Assembly: GCF_004345005.1 (NCBI RefSeq)
Contig: NZ_SMMX01000017.1
Coordinates: 1-62,187, forward strand
Direction of reading: 5' to 3'
From: Extibacter muris
GTDB lineage: Bacteria > Bacillota > Clostridia > Lachnospirales > Lachnospiraceae
DNA length: 62,187 nt
A model generated the notes under the pieces. The model did not search any database and was not told where the DNA came from. It saw only the letters and a program-made list of their open reading frames with translations. Position numbers and translations under genes: made by a program. Shown in pieces: positions 1 to 9,523 of the stretch (position 1 is the stretch's first letter; every line of letters begins with the position of its first letter).

Positions 1-245
1 TGGTTGCTGATCCCGACACCGGCGATGCGGCCCCTGTCGATACCGGATTCCTCCAGGAGCCGTGCGACCACCTGGATCGTATTGCGGTAGATCTCCTCCG
101 GGTCATGGGAGACCCAGCCCTTCTCATTCACGATCTGGGCATGGGGCTTATCGGTCCTGCGGATCAGGCTGCCGCTCCCATCGAAGAGGAGGGCCTTCGT
201 CCCCTGGGTGCTCTGATCTATGCTGATGATATATTTGTCTGTCAT
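1..245 (-). CDS. FGGY-family carbohydrate kinase, N-terminal part (glycerol-kinase-like)
   Basis: The first 81 codons of a gene that continues beyond the left edge. The start ATG at 243-245 follows the rbsK stop by 13 bases. The N-terminus carries the FGGY phosphate-binding motif DQSTQGTKALLFD (about residues 9-21), then the WVSHDPEEIYRNT segment and GVGISNQ, which match the order seen in glycerol kinases and related FGGY enzymes. FGGY kinases phosphorylate sugars or polyols with ATP in the cytoplasm. It is the last visible gene of the rbs operon, so the operon encodes two kinases, RbsK and this one. The substrate cannot be set from the N-terminus. Confidence 0.85.
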   Translation of the reverse strand, partial: MTDKYIISIDQSTQGTKALLFDGSGSLIRRTDKPHAQIVNEKGWVSHDPEEIYRNTIQVVARLLEESGIDRGRIAGVGISN

Positions 246-258
246 GTTACCCGCTCCT

Positions 259-1143
259 TTACAGTTCTGTTTGCAGCACCTCATTCTTCAGAGGGATGGA
301 CGCCGTGGCCCCCTCCCTCGATACAGCGATGGCGGACGCTCTGGCCGCCAGCTCGAGGCCATCCGGCACAGGCATCCCTTCTATGATAGAGGAGATGAAG
401 TAGCCGGTGAACGTATCGCCCGCTGCAGTCGTATCCACTGCATTGACTTTAAAGCTTCCCTGACGGTACTGTTCCTCTTTGTACTGGTATACAGACCCGT
501 CACCGCCAAGTGTTAGCACTACTTTTACATTTGGATATATTTCTTTTAATTTTGCAAGGATCGCGTCCGTCTCCTCTTCTCCTGTGACCTGTGCTCCTTC
601 AATTTCATTTAGCAGGAACATGGATATCTTGGTAAAGTCGCATGCATCCAGCGCGCTGTTATAAGGAGACGGGTTCAGTATAACCATCATCCCCTTTTCA
701 TAGGCTGAGTCAATCATATAGTCAAGCATATTGACTTCATTTTGCAGGAGCAGAATATCACCTTTGGAGAAATGGCCGAGCACCTCGTCTACATATTCTT
801 TCGTGATGCTCTGGTTTGCGCCGCCGTACAGCAGGATGCAGTTCTGTCCGTTCTTATCCACCTGGATAATCGTGTGTCCGGACTTGCCGTCGATCTTCCG
901 GATATAGTCTGCCTTCACGCCACCTTCACGGCACGTCGCAAGGAGGACGTCCCCCTCCTCTCCTATCATGCCTGCATGGTATACTTCTACACCGGCCTTC
1001 GCCAAAGCGATGGACTGGTTCAGTCCCTTTCCGCCGCAGAAGATATTCATGCCATAAGACGCCAGGGTTTCCCCCGGCGTCACCATATGGTCGACGGAAT
1101 ATACATAGTCCAGATTTAAAGATCCAAAATTCAATACCTTCAT
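259..1143 (-). CDS. rbsK: Ribokinase (PfkB family)
   Basis: A 294-residue PfkB-family sugar kinase that would phosphorylate D-ribose at O5 with ATP. The first signature GGKGLNQ is at residues 37-43 and the second, DTTAAGDTF, lies near residue 245, with the catalytic Asp of the AAGD anion hole. I chose the ATG at 1141-1143 because GAGAGGG sits 6-7 bases upstream; a start 27 bases further upstream has no such site. It follows rbsD by 38 bases and precedes an FGGY kinase, so it belongs to the rbs operon. Other PfkB substrates such as deoxyribose are possible, but the rbsD-rbsC-rbsA-rbsB context favours ribose. Confidence 0.9.
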   Translation of the reverse strand: MKVLNFGSLNLDYVYSVDHMVTPGETLASYGMNIFCGGKGLNQSIALAKAGVEVYHAGMIGEEGDVLLATCREGGVKADYIRKIDGKSGHTIIQVDKNGQNCILLYGGANQSITKEYVDEVLGHFSKGDILLLQNEVNMLDYMIDSAYEKGMMVILNPSPYNSALDACDFTKISMFLLNEIEGAQVTGEEETDAILAKLKEIYPNVKVVLTLGGDGSVYQYKEEQYRQGSFKVNAVDTTAAGDTFTGYFISSIIEGMPVPDGLELAARASAIAVSREGATASIPLKNEVLQTEL

Positions 1144-1181
1144 AATATAGTCCCTCTCGTTTTTTGTCATTACATGTACTG

Positions 1182-1583
1182 TTATGCCGGGAAAGCCACC
1201 CCGGCACGGAGTATGATGTTCGGATAAGGCGTAAACTCGCCTGTCCGGACGGCAAATTTGATACCTTCGGACATCTCCTTCAGCTCCACATGGCTGACCA
1301 TCTCATATTCCACACCTGAAAGCTTCCCTTCTATATAAGCGAGCAGCTCCGGATTCTTATCCACGATCTCCCCGGCCAGCGTATAATGTTCCACTTCCGC
1401 CTCATCAAGGATTGCATCCATCACCTGCCGGAAAGTCGGAACTCCGCCACACAAGGCCAGATCGACTATCTCCACCCCCTGGGGAATCGGCATACCGCCG
1501 TCCGCAACCATAAACGTGTCCTTGTGTCCAAGTCCCGCAATCAGACCGGCAAGCTGCACATTGATAATGCCTCTTTTTTTCAT
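1182..1583 (-). CDS. rbsD: D-ribose pyranase
   Basis: A 133-residue protein with the RbsD fold signature: MKKRGIIN at the N-terminus, then GLGHKDTFMVADGGMPIP, where His20 corresponds to the catalytic histidine of E. coli RbsD. It converts the beta-pyranose form of ribose to the furanose form that ribokinase uses. The ATG at 1581-1583 is preceded by GAGGTG with a 6-base spacer; an upstream GTG three codons earlier overlaps this site and is unlikely. The gene lies between rbsC and rbsK. The space to rbsC holds a perfect 42-bp palindrome. Confidence 0.93.
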   Translation of the reverse strand: MKKRGIINVQLAGLIAGLGHKDTFMVADGGMPIPQGVEIVDLALCGGVPTFRQVMDAILDEAEVEHYTLAGEIVDKNPELLAYIEGKLSGVEYEMVSHVELKEMSEGIKFAVRTGEFTPYPNIILRAGVAFPA

Positions 1584-1602
1584 ACAATTCACCTCAATTT
1601 CG

Positions 1603-1644
1603 ATGGGGGTCAGACCCCTGTGTCCACAGGGGTCTGACCCCCAT
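1603..1644. repeat. Perfect 42-bp palindrome of the GGGGTCAGACCCC type
   Basis: Two 20-base arms that are exact reverse complements (ATGGGGGTCAGACCCCTGTG and its complement) separated by TC. A second, diverged copy lies at 6267-6304. Both copies are followed on the plus strand by GAAAATTC. It sits between rbsC and rbsD inside the operon. It looks like a REP/MITE-like mobile palindrome. It might also act as an RNA hairpin between the operon segments. Confidence 0.85.
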
Positions 1645-1662
1645 GAAAATTCTTTAAATTGT

Positions 1663-2715
1663 CTATTTATTTTCGTTTCTTGCCTGGAGTGCCATCTTCG
1701 CCTGGAGGTTTCTCTGTACCTGGTCGATGATTACGGCGATGATGATTACGAGGCCTCTGATTATCTTCTGCCAGAACTCTGTCACACCGCACATGGTCAT
1801 ACCGTCATTGATGACGCCGATTACGAATGCACCTACGATGGTTCCGCCTATCGTTCCGACACCTCCGGCCATAGATGTCCCGCCGAGTACGGATGCTGCG
1901 ATTGCATTCATCTCCCAAGACTCACCGGTCTTTGGCGTTGCGGATACGAGCTGTGATGTAGCGATGATACCTACGACCGCGGAGCAGAAGCCTGAAAATG
2001 CGTACACCCAGATCTTCACTCTGTCTACTTTTATACCGGAAAGCTTGGAGGCCTTCTCGTTGCCGCCGATAGACAGTACATGCCATCCGAATGGCGTTTT
2101 CTTTAATATGAGTCCGGCAATTACGGCGATGATGGCAAGGATGAGGACACCGCACGGAATGGATGTCCCGCCGAGGTTACGTCCAAACACTTCAAAACCG
2201 GTATTGCCAAGCCCTTCGCTTCCAGATATTTCTGAAAATGTAGCTCCGTTTGAACGGATATTGGCAAACCCCCGCCAGATATACATCGTACCGAGTGTGG
2301 CGATGAAAGGCGCCACATTGCACTTCGTGATGACGAGGCCGTTGATCATTCCCATCAAAGCACCCAGAAGCACCGTGATAAGCACAATCATCGGCACGCT
2401 GAAATATAACGTTACGCCAAACATCTTAAGCGTAAGCCCTTCCTGAATCAGACCTCCCGCAATCATACCCGCGAGGCCTGCCACGGAGCCAACCGAGAGG
2501 TCGATACCTCCGGTGATGATGACATAAGTCATGCCGATTGCCAGGATACCGTAAAGCGCAACATGCTTTGCCACCGTCAAAAGGGCTCCTGCACTTAAGA
2601 AGTTATCTGCTGTGATACTGAAGAATATAAGCAGAATAATTAACACGATGAATGTACGGCCCTTTAAAAGGGTCATCATTAACTTATTGTTTCCTGAATT
2701 TTGTTTCGCTGCCAT
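1663..2715 (-). CDS. rbsC: Ribose ABC transporter permease
   Basis: A 350-residue integral membrane protein of the RbsC/BPD_transp_2 family, the membrane channel of a CUT2 sugar importer. Hydrophobic segments run through the whole chain. The family's conserved ITGGIDLSVGSVAGLAG segment is at about residues 65-81 and the glycine-rich GGTSMAGGVGTIGGTIVGAF stretch at about residues 275-294. It starts 3 bases after the rbsA stop, so translation is likely coupled. With RbsA and RbsB it would import ribose. The protein looks full length. Confidence 0.93.
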   Translation of the reverse strand: MAAKQNSGNNKLMMTLLKGRTFIVLIILLIFFSITADNFLSAGALLTVAKHVALYGILAIGMTYVIITGGIDLSVGSVAGLAGMIAGGLIQEGLTLKMFGVTLYFSVPMIVLITVLLGALMGMINGLVITKCNVAPFIATLGTMYIWRGFANIRSNGATFSEISGSEGLGNTGFEVFGRNLGGTSIPCGVLILAIIAVIAGLILKKTPFGWHVLSIGGNEKASKLSGIKVDRVKIWVYAFSGFCSAVVGIIATSQLVSATPKTGESWEMNAIAASVLGGTSMAGGVGTIGGTIVGAFVIGVINDGMTMCGVTEFWQKIIRGLVIIIAVIIDQVQRNLQAKMALQARNENK

Positions 2716-2718
2716 AAT

Positions 2719-4275
2719 TTAACTCTCCTTTTCCTCTATATGATGGCCCTTGTAAGAAGCCAGTACCAATGTATCCTGCTGAATCTCATCCCCGTAGAAT
2801 TCGCCTGTCTTGATACCATTTGACAGTACGATAACACGGTCTGCGATAGATACGATTTCCTGCAGCTCTGAAGAAATGACTATGATAGATAATCCTTCTT
2901 CCGCATACTTGTTGATGATATCGAACACTTCCGTCTTCGCTCCGATATCGATACCGCGGCTTGGTTCGTCCATGAGCAGAATCTTCGGTTCTGTCAGTAT
3001 GCCCTTGCCGATAACTACTTTCTGCTGGTTGCCACCTGATAAGGAAAGAATCGGCAGTTTTTTATCTGCCACTTTTATCTGGATGTCTTTGATCTCTTGT
3101 TCTACTTTTTCCGCTTCCTTTCTGCTGTCCAGAAACGGTCCCTTTTTATATCGTTTCAGCGCCGACAGGGCACAGTTTTTCTCTATATCCAGCGTCTGCA
3201 CGAGCCCCTGGGCCTGCCTGTCTTCGGGAATCAGGGCAAATCCGTTATCAATCTGCCGGGAAATGGATTTGATATGCAACTCCTTTCCATTCATAATTAC
3301 CTGTCCGGTATGTTCCGGGTGCAGTCCCATGAGGCATTCAAATACTTCGCTGCGTCCGGCTCCCATCAGGCCGTAGATTCCGAGAACCTCACCCTTTTTC
3401 AGTTCAAAATCCAGGTGGTCTACGAGATACCCGCCACCGGCTTTCGGAAGACACAAGTCCTTCACTTCCAGGACAGTTTCTACTTTGTTCCAGTCAACCT
3501 CGCGGTCTCTCTTTGGATAAGATTTGGCCCCGCCCGTCATCTGATGGACGATCCACGGAACATCAATCTCCTTGACATCCGCATCCGCCACGTATCTGCC
3601 GTCTCTCAGAATCGTAACATGGTCGCCGATTTCCATTATCTCTTCCAGCCTGTGTGATATGTATACGATAGATATTCCGGCCGCCGTCAGCTCTCTCATG
3701 ATTTTGAAAAGGACCTTGACCTCCTGCTGCGACAGAGAAGAGGTCGGTTCATCCATAATCAATACTTTCAAATCGTCTTCTACGAGGTTTCTGGCTATCT
3801 CGATCATCTGCTGCTGCCCCACACGCAGTTCGCCCACCTTCGCATGCAGGTCAAGGGGATGCTCCAGCCTTTCCAGCACCTTTTTGGCGCCTTCCATATG
3901 CTGCTTATTGTCCAAAGCCACCTTCCCTTTCGTCTTTTCTTTGTTCATGTAGATGTTCTGGTATACGTTCAGATTGGGGAACAGGCTCAGTTCCTGGTGT
4001 ATGATACCGATTCCATGCTTTCTCGCTTCTGTCGTATTTTTAAAAAATACTTCTTTGTCTCCTATGTACATCTTGCCTTCATTCGGCTGCTCAATCCCGG
4101 CAATCATCTTCATAAGAGTTGATTTACCAGCGCCATTTTCCCCGATAAGCACATTTACCTTTCCTTTCAAAAGGTCAAATGATACCTCATCGAGTGCTTT
4201 TGTGCCGGGGTAAATCTTGCTTATCTTTTCTGCATGGAGAAATACATCCTCCCTGCACTTATATGTCTCACCCAT
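2719..4275 (-). CDS. rbsA: Ribose ABC transporter ATP-binding protein
   Basis: A 518-residue tandem ATPase typical of CUT2 importers. The first domain has Walker A GENGAGKST at residues 45-53 and Walker B VLIMDEPTSSL near residue 170. The second domain has the usual degenerate P-loop GLMGAGRSE, the signature LSGGNQQKVVIGKG and Walker B ILLMDEPSRGIDIG. It energises uptake through RbsC at the inner face of the membrane. It lies between the DUF2291 lipoprotein and rbsC. All expected motifs are present and the length is normal for RbsA or MglA. Confidence 0.93.
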   Translation of the reverse strand: MGETYKCREDVFLHAEKISKIYPGTKALDEVSFDLLKGKVNVLIGENGAGKSTLMKMIAGIEQPNEGKMYIGDKEVFFKNTTEARKHGIGIIHQELSLFPNLNVYQNIYMNKEKTKGKVALDNKQHMEGAKKVLERLEHPLDLHAKVGELRVGQQQMIEIARNLVEDDLKVLIMDEPTSSLSQQEVKVLFKIMRELTAAGISIVYISHRLEEIMEIGDHVTILRDGRYVADADVKEIDVPWIVHQMTGGAKSYPKRDREVDWNKVETVLEVKDLCLPKAGGGYLVDHLDFELKKGEVLGIYGLMGAGRSEVFECLMGLHPEHTGQVIMNGKELHIKSISRQIDNGFALIPEDRQAQGLVQTLDIEKNCALSALKRYKKGPFLDSRKEAEKVEQEIKDIQIKVADKKLPILSLSGGNQQKVVIGKGILTEPKILLMDEPSRGIDIGAKTEVFDIINKYAEEGLSIIVISSELQEIVSIADRVIVLSNGIKTGEFYGDEIQQDTLVLASYKGHHIEEKES

Positions 4276-4306
4276 AGTTCATATCTCCTTCTTACTCTAA
4301 AGTAGG

Positions 4307-4960
4307 TTATTTTGCTTCCAGCACTACCGGGGTAATCAGTACATCTGAACTACCGGCAGATACTGTAAATGCTCCTACAAATGAGATTGTCTTGCCCTGC
4401 AGAGAATCTGGTTTGGCCGGTTCAACAACATCTTTTGCAACCACTTCATTGATACTCTGTGACACTGCCGCCCACTGCTCCTGGTTTTTGTAATCCCCGA
4501 ATTTGATAAAGCTTAAGGAATCACGGATTGCGGAGCCTTTGTATACAGGCCCGATCTGAATCTTGACAGATTCTGTGCCATTATAGCCGTCAAGCTTCAC
4601 TGTCATGTAGCCTGCCTGCGACTGTGTGTTCACTTCTCCTACGGTTCCTGTTCCTTTCACCACATAGCTCAGTTCTCCGGAATCACCCATGGAATATTTC
4701 CCGTACTCGTCCGCCATAGCTGTCAGGTCCCCGTTTGACCCTTCAAGGAGCTCTTTGAGGTCAACAGCATTTTCATTCATCTCCGGAAGTGCCGATTCTT
4801 CCCAGATGGCTTCTACGTCATCTCCTGCATTAAATTCTACATCTCCGGTATATTTTCCTTCTTCTCCAATCTTAACGACTTTCACAATTCCACAACCCGT
4901 AAGCAACGTGGATGCTGCAAGTGTGAGCGTAAGTGCGAGAGCTATCATGCGCTTTTTCAT
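4307..4960 (-). CDS. DUF2291 family lipoprotein
   Basis: A 217-residue predicted lipoprotein. The signal peptide ends in the lipobox LLTGCG with Cys23 as the lipidation site. The mature part contains the DUF2291-like stretches MADEYGKYS and VKGTGTVGEVN and the TMTVKLDGYNG-like region. DUF2291 proteins are often encoded inside ribose-type ABC operons and their function is unknown; a role as an extracytoplasmic accessory of the transporter is an inference. The ATG at 4958-4960 has AGGAGG 6 bases upstream, which decides the start against an in-frame upstream Met. It lies between rbsB and rbsA. Confidence 0.8.
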   Translation of the reverse strand: MKKRMIALALTLTLAASTLLTGCGIVKVVKIGEEGKYTGDVEFNAGDDVEAIWEESALPEMNENAVDLKELLEGSNGDLTAMADEYGKYSMGDSGELSYVVKGTGTVGEVNTQSQAGYMTVKLDGYNGTESVKIQIGPVYKGSAIRDSLSFIKFGDYKNQEQWAAVSQSINEVVAKDVVEPAKPDSLQGKTISFVGAFTVSAGSSDVLITPVVLEAK

Positions 4961-5087
4961 AGCGGCCTCCTTCAATCGTTTATTCACAATATTTCTGCCG
5001 AATATCTATACTCATCGAACTATCGCTGTTCAATAAGACATGTTCCGTAATCATTTAATACTTCTTCCACATAAAAGAGTCGTTTCC

Positions 5088-5124
5088 ATATACGGGGAAG
5101 CACATAAAGTGCCTCCCCGTATAT
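5088..5124 (-). other. Stem-loop between rbsB and the downstream transporter genes
   Basis: ATATACGGGGAAGCAC and GTGCCTCCCCGTATAT form a 16-bp stem with one mismatch and a 5-base loop. No U-run follows on the minus strand, so it is unlikely to be a full terminator. A stable hairpin directly after a solute-binding protein gene commonly protects the upstream mRNA, which keeps the binding protein in excess; that role is inferred here. Confidence 0.7.
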
Positions 5125-5148
5125 GCTTGATACTTTATAATCCGCTAA

Positions 5149-6189
<1,041 letters not shown>

Positions 6190-6266
6190 TTATGCTTTAT
6201 AAGTATTAAATTATCTATATCAACAGGAAATTCCTGCTAATATCTGAGAACTTCCGAAATTTCGAA

Positions 6267-6304
6267 AGGGATCAGACCCCTGTGGCCATAGGGGTCTGAC
6301 CCCT
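6267..6304. repeat. Second copy of the GGGGTCAGACCCC palindrome
   Basis: A 38-bp near-perfect palindrome with one mismatch and one G-T pair, centred on GGCC at 6284-6287. It shares the TCAGACCCCTGTG and GGGGTCTGACCCC core and the following GAAAATTC with the copy at 1603-1644. It lies between the transketolase C-terminal subunit gene and rbsB. Two copies within 5 kb of one operon point to a dispersed repeat family. Confidence 0.8.
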
Positions 6305-6314
6305 ATGAAAATTC

Positions 6315-7244
6315 CTACAAGATTCCCTTTATTGTCTTTACAATTCCTTCCGCGTCCAGCCCGTAATGCCGGAACACCTCTTTTGAGGTCCCCGTGATCA
6401 CCGGCGCGTCCGGCAGCGACAGGTTCACGATCCTTTTCGGGCATTCGCTCCCGACCACCTGGCTCACCATCGAGCCCAGGCCTCCGTACGGGGCGTGCTC
6501 CTCTACCGTCACCACCGCTTTCGCTCCTGACGCTGCCTTGATGATCGCCGCACGGTCCAGCGGCTTGATGCAGTACATGTCTACCACCGTCACGCCGATC
6601 CCCTCTTCCCGCAGCCTCGCCGCCGCGTCCGCCGCCGGCTTCACCATCTCCCCGCAGGCGATTACCGCCACGTCGCTCCCTTGGGTCACGAAGGTCGCCT
6701 TATCCATCTCGAACGGCACCTTCCCTTCCTCGTACACGTCCTCCACCGCGTTCCGCCCTACACGGATGTACGCCGGCTTCTCGTCCTCAAGCAGCGCCTT
6801 CGTAAGAAGCTCCGTCTGCAGCCGGTCGCTCGGCAGGTACACCCGCATGTTCGGCACCGCCGACATCGCCGCGATGTCCTGCGCCGAATGGTGGCTCATC
6901 CCCAGCGCTCCGTAGCTCACACCTCCGCTGATCCCGATCAGCTTCACGTTCGTGTCCGAATAGGCCACGTCTATCTTGCACTGCTCATAGCTCCTCGTGG
7001 ACAGGAAGCACGCCGGCGATGCCGCGTACGGCTTCTTCCCGCACTTCGCCAGACCTGCCGAGATGCTCACCAGGTTCTGCTCCGCGATCCCCGTCTCCAC
7101 GAACTGCTCTGGCAGCTCGTCTGCAAACGGCGTGAACGACGCGCTCCCGCGCGAATCGCTGCACAGCGCCACCACGTCCCTGTCCGTCCTCGCCGCCTCC
7201 ATCAATACTTCACATATCACCTGCTTGTTCGCTATCTTAGCCAT
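6315..7244 (-). CDS. Transketolase, C-terminal subunit
   Basis: A 309-residue protein with the transketolase pyrimidine-binding and C-terminal domains, as in the two-subunit transketolases of many Firmicutes and archaea. Visible features are VETGIAEQNLVSISAGLAK (cofactor site with its Glu), the SGGVSYGALGMSHHSAQDIA segment and TVEEHAPYGGLGSMV. Together with the N-terminal subunit it would move two-carbon units in the non-oxidative pentose phosphate pathway. The ATG at 7242-7244 has AAGGAGGG upstream and overlaps the end of the N-terminal subunit gene by 8 bases, which indicates translational coupling. Being in the rbs operon links pentose import directly to its metabolism. Confidence 0.92.
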   Translation of the reverse strand: MAKIANKQVICEVLMEAARTDRDVVALCSDSRGSASFTPFADELPEQFVETGIAEQNLVSISAGLAKCGKKPYAASPACFLSTRSYEQCKIDVAYSDTNVKLIGISGGVSYGALGMSHHSAQDIAAMSAVPNMRVYLPSDRLQTELLTKALLEDEKPAYIRVGRNAVEDVYEEGKVPFEMDKATFVTQGSDVAVIACGEMVKPAADAAARLREEGIGVTVVDMYCIKPLDRAAIIKAASGAKAVVTVEEHAPYGGLGSMVSQVVGSECPKRIVNLSLPDAPVITGTSKEVFRHYGLDAEGIVKTIKGIL

Positions 7245-8085
7245 GATGCGCTCCCTCCTTTTCAAGCTCTGCCTTCTTTTCCGCCAGGTCCTTCCTTATC
7301 TGCGCAAGCTCCTCTCCGCTCGGGACCTTGTGGTGCCAGTTCGCCTTGTCCTCCATCACGGAAGAGCCTTTCCCCTTCACCGTGTTGGCGATCAGCACGG
7401 TGGGCTGCCCCTTCACCGTCTTCGCCTCCTCGAACGCCGCGTGGAGCTCATCGATATCGTTGCCGTCCGCCACGTCGATCACGTGCCAGCCGAAGGAGCC
7501 GAACCTCTCATGCAGGTCGTCGTGTCCCATCACGTCCTCCGTGCCGCCGGATATCTGGAGCCGGTTCCGGTCCACCACCGCGCACAGGTTGTCGAGCCTG
7601 TACTGGCTGGCCGCCATGGCCCCTTCCCATACGGAGCCCTCCGCCAGCTCGCCGTCGCCCATGACGGTGTACACCCGGTAGCCGCGCCCGTCCATCTTTC
7701 CCGCCAGCGCCATGCCGATGCAGACCGGAAGGCCGTGGCCGAGGGAGCCGGAGTTCATCTCCACGCCCGGAAGCTTGTTGTTCGGGTGGCCGATGAACTT
7801 GGAGCCGAACTTGCTGAAGGTGGAGACGAGCTCCTCCTTGTGGAAGAACCCCTTCTCCGCCAGCACCGCGTAGTAGGCCTCCACGGAATGGCCCTTGCTC
7901 ATGACGAACTTGTCGCGGTCCGGGTCGTCCTGGTTCTCAGGGCTTACGTCCATCTGGCAGAAGTACAGCTCCGTCAGGATCTCCATCACGCTCATGTCGC
8001 CGCCGATGTGGCCGGCTTTCCCCTCGACGATCATGTCGATTACGGTTTCTCTCAGCCCGTAGGCCAATGCTTTCAGATTGCTCAT
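7237..8085 (-). CDS. Transketolase, N-terminal subunit
   Basis: A 282-residue thiamine-diphosphate-binding subunit. It has the HIGGDMSVMEILTELYF segment, the FVMSKGHSVEAYYA stretch and the ThDP-Mg motif beginning GDGELAEGSVWEG with NLCAVVDRNRLQ after it. I favour the ATG at 8083-8085 because GAGGAG lies 7 bases upstream; the ATG six bases earlier is too close to it. The start follows the isomerase stop by only 2 bases. The gene overlaps the C-terminal subunit gene. It forms the active transketolase with that subunit in the cytoplasm. Confidence 0.92.
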   Translation of the reverse strand: MSNLKALAYGLRETVIDMIVEGKAGHIGGDMSVMEILTELYFCQMDVSPENQDDPDRDKFVMSKGHSVEAYYAVLAEKGFFHKEELVSTFSKFGSKFIGHPNNKLPGVEMNSGSLGHGLPVCIGMALAGKMDGRGYRVYTVMGDGELAEGSVWEGAMAASQYRLDNLCAVVDRNRLQISGGTEDVMGHDDLHERFGSFGWHVIDVADGNDIDELHAAFEEAKTVKGQPTVLIANTVKGKGSSVMEDKANWHHKVPSGEELAQIRKDLAEKKAELEKEGAHHG

Positions 8086-8087
8086 AA

Positions 8088-9488
8088 TCATTCTCCTCTT
8101 AAATATGCTTTGACGTCTTCTTCAATCGGGTCGTAAAGGTCAGGTTTTACGCCAATATATTTACATGCTTCATATAATACCGGGACTACATCCTTGTGAA
8201 TGCCCACGCAGTGATGGATGTAAGGCCCTTCCACGATCTTTGCTTCCAGACGCTTGATATTGTCCACTTCCACCCAGAGATACGTTCCCATGCCTTTCGG
8301 TCCGTCCACGCCCTTTGCATTGCCAAGAAGCAGCGAGTATTCTCCGTTGTCCCCGTCAAACCGGCAGAGTGTCACGTCGCCGTGCTTCGCTTCTGCCGTA
8401 AGGCTTCCCGGATGGTCAAAAGCCAGCGGATATGTAAGCTGCGGCTTTTCCTTAGCCACCGAAATGGGCCACGGGCCGCAATGCTGCAGAAGCTCTCCAT
8501 TCTCAATATCCGGATGGCGGATGGTCCAGTCTGCAAAAAAGCCTCTTGTCTCTCCCATCCCTGCAGCCTCGACCATAAGAGCCGTGATGGCACCGTGGAT
8601 GTCCGTCTCACATACGACCGGTATCCCTTTGTCATTTAATATCGCGTTGGCCGCGCACGGCATGACGCCCAGTTCCGTCTGAAGCGCGTTCCAGCACTGG
8701 ATAGCCGCCGCGCCACATCCGTACTTCTCTACAAGCTGTTCCATAGCTACCGCAAGAGCCGCTACATTCTCTACTTCGTTATCTTTTATCTGGACTTTCA
8801 TGTTCTCCCTGATATAAGAAATCATGTCTGCCAGCTTGCCGCCTTCTTCCTTCACCGCTTTCACTTCCTCCGTAAGTTCCGTCATCGGAACCGGAGCGAG
8901 CTGCACATTAAATCTCTCCAGAAGTTCTCCTTCATTGCACATCGTCGTCCAGAAGTCGAACGGCCTCGTGGATATCTGAAGAATTCTTATATTGCGGAAA
9001 TTCTTTACTACGTTGCACACCGCGATAAAATCTCTCAGGCCCCGCTCAAACACGGGATCGTTCAGTCTGCAGTTCGTCACATATGTAAATGGAATCTGAA
9101 ATCTTCTCAGCACCTTGCCGGTGGCAAACAGCCCGCACTGCGTATCTCTCAGCCTCACGCCGTTCTCCTGCGGGCGCTCGTCAAGCGGACCCCAGAGCAT
9201 GACCGGTACATTCATCTCTTTTGCAAGCCTCGCACAGACATATTCCGTACCAAAGTTGCAGTGCGGGAACATGATTCCGTCAACGCCTTCCTTCTTAAAC
9301 TTTGCCGCTATCTTCTTCACGTCGTTGTCATCGTACAGAAGACCTTCCTCATTGATGTCATCGATATCTACAAAATCGATACCCAGCTCTCTCAGCCTGT
9401 CTGCTGTCAGTCCTCTGTACTTGATTGCATCCGGCGCGCTGAAGATGCTTCTTCTGGTCGGCGCAAATCCCAATTTGATAGTTGCCAT
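8088..9488 (-). CDS. L-fucose/L-arabinose isomerase-fold sugar isomerase
   Basis: A 466-residue protein related to the L-fucose isomerase family. It begins IKLGFAPTRRSIFS, contains DGIMFPHCNFGTEYVCARLA and VMLWGPLDERPQ, then DTQCGLFATGKVLRRF, and a C-terminal half with CETDIHGAITALM, where Glu and Asp would be metal ligands of the fucI-like fold. Such enzymes interconvert aldoses and ketoses, but members of this branch are often of unknown substrate. It is the first enzyme gene after the LacI regulator and is coupled to the split transketolase. The neighbours suggest a pentose or deoxy sugar as substrate. The activity is inferred from family, not shown. Confidence 0.8.
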   Translation of the reverse strand: MATIKLGFAPTRRSIFSAPDAIKYRGLTADRLRELGIDFVDIDDINEEGLLYDDNDVKKIAAKFKKEGVDGIMFPHCNFGTEYVCARLAKEMNVPVMLWGPLDERPQENGVRLRDTQCGLFATGKVLRRFQIPFTYVTNCRLNDPVFERGLRDFIAVCNVVKNFRNIRILQISTRPFDFWTTMCNEGELLERFNVQLAPVPMTELTEEVKAVKEEGGKLADMISYIRENMKVQIKDNEVENVAALAVAMEQLVEKYGCGAAAIQCWNALQTELGVMPCAANAILNDKGIPVVCETDIHGAITALMVEAAGMGETRGFFADWTIRHPDIENGELLQHCGPWPISVAKEKPQLTYPLAFDHPGSLTAEAKHGDVTLCRFDGDNGEYSLLLGNAKGVDGPKGMGTYLWVEVDNIKRLEAKIVEGPYIHHCVGIHKDVVPVLYEACKYIGVKPDLYDPIEEDVKAYLRGE

Positions 9489-9523
9489 TTCATTTCCTCC
9501 ATTCTTATGCTTTATTGTACTGT

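Noticed and set aside
6681-7664. A 327-codon plus-strand frame across the transketolase genes
   Set aside because: It is the complement of two clear transketolase genes with motifs; the translation is rich in Arg, Pro and Ser and has no domain.
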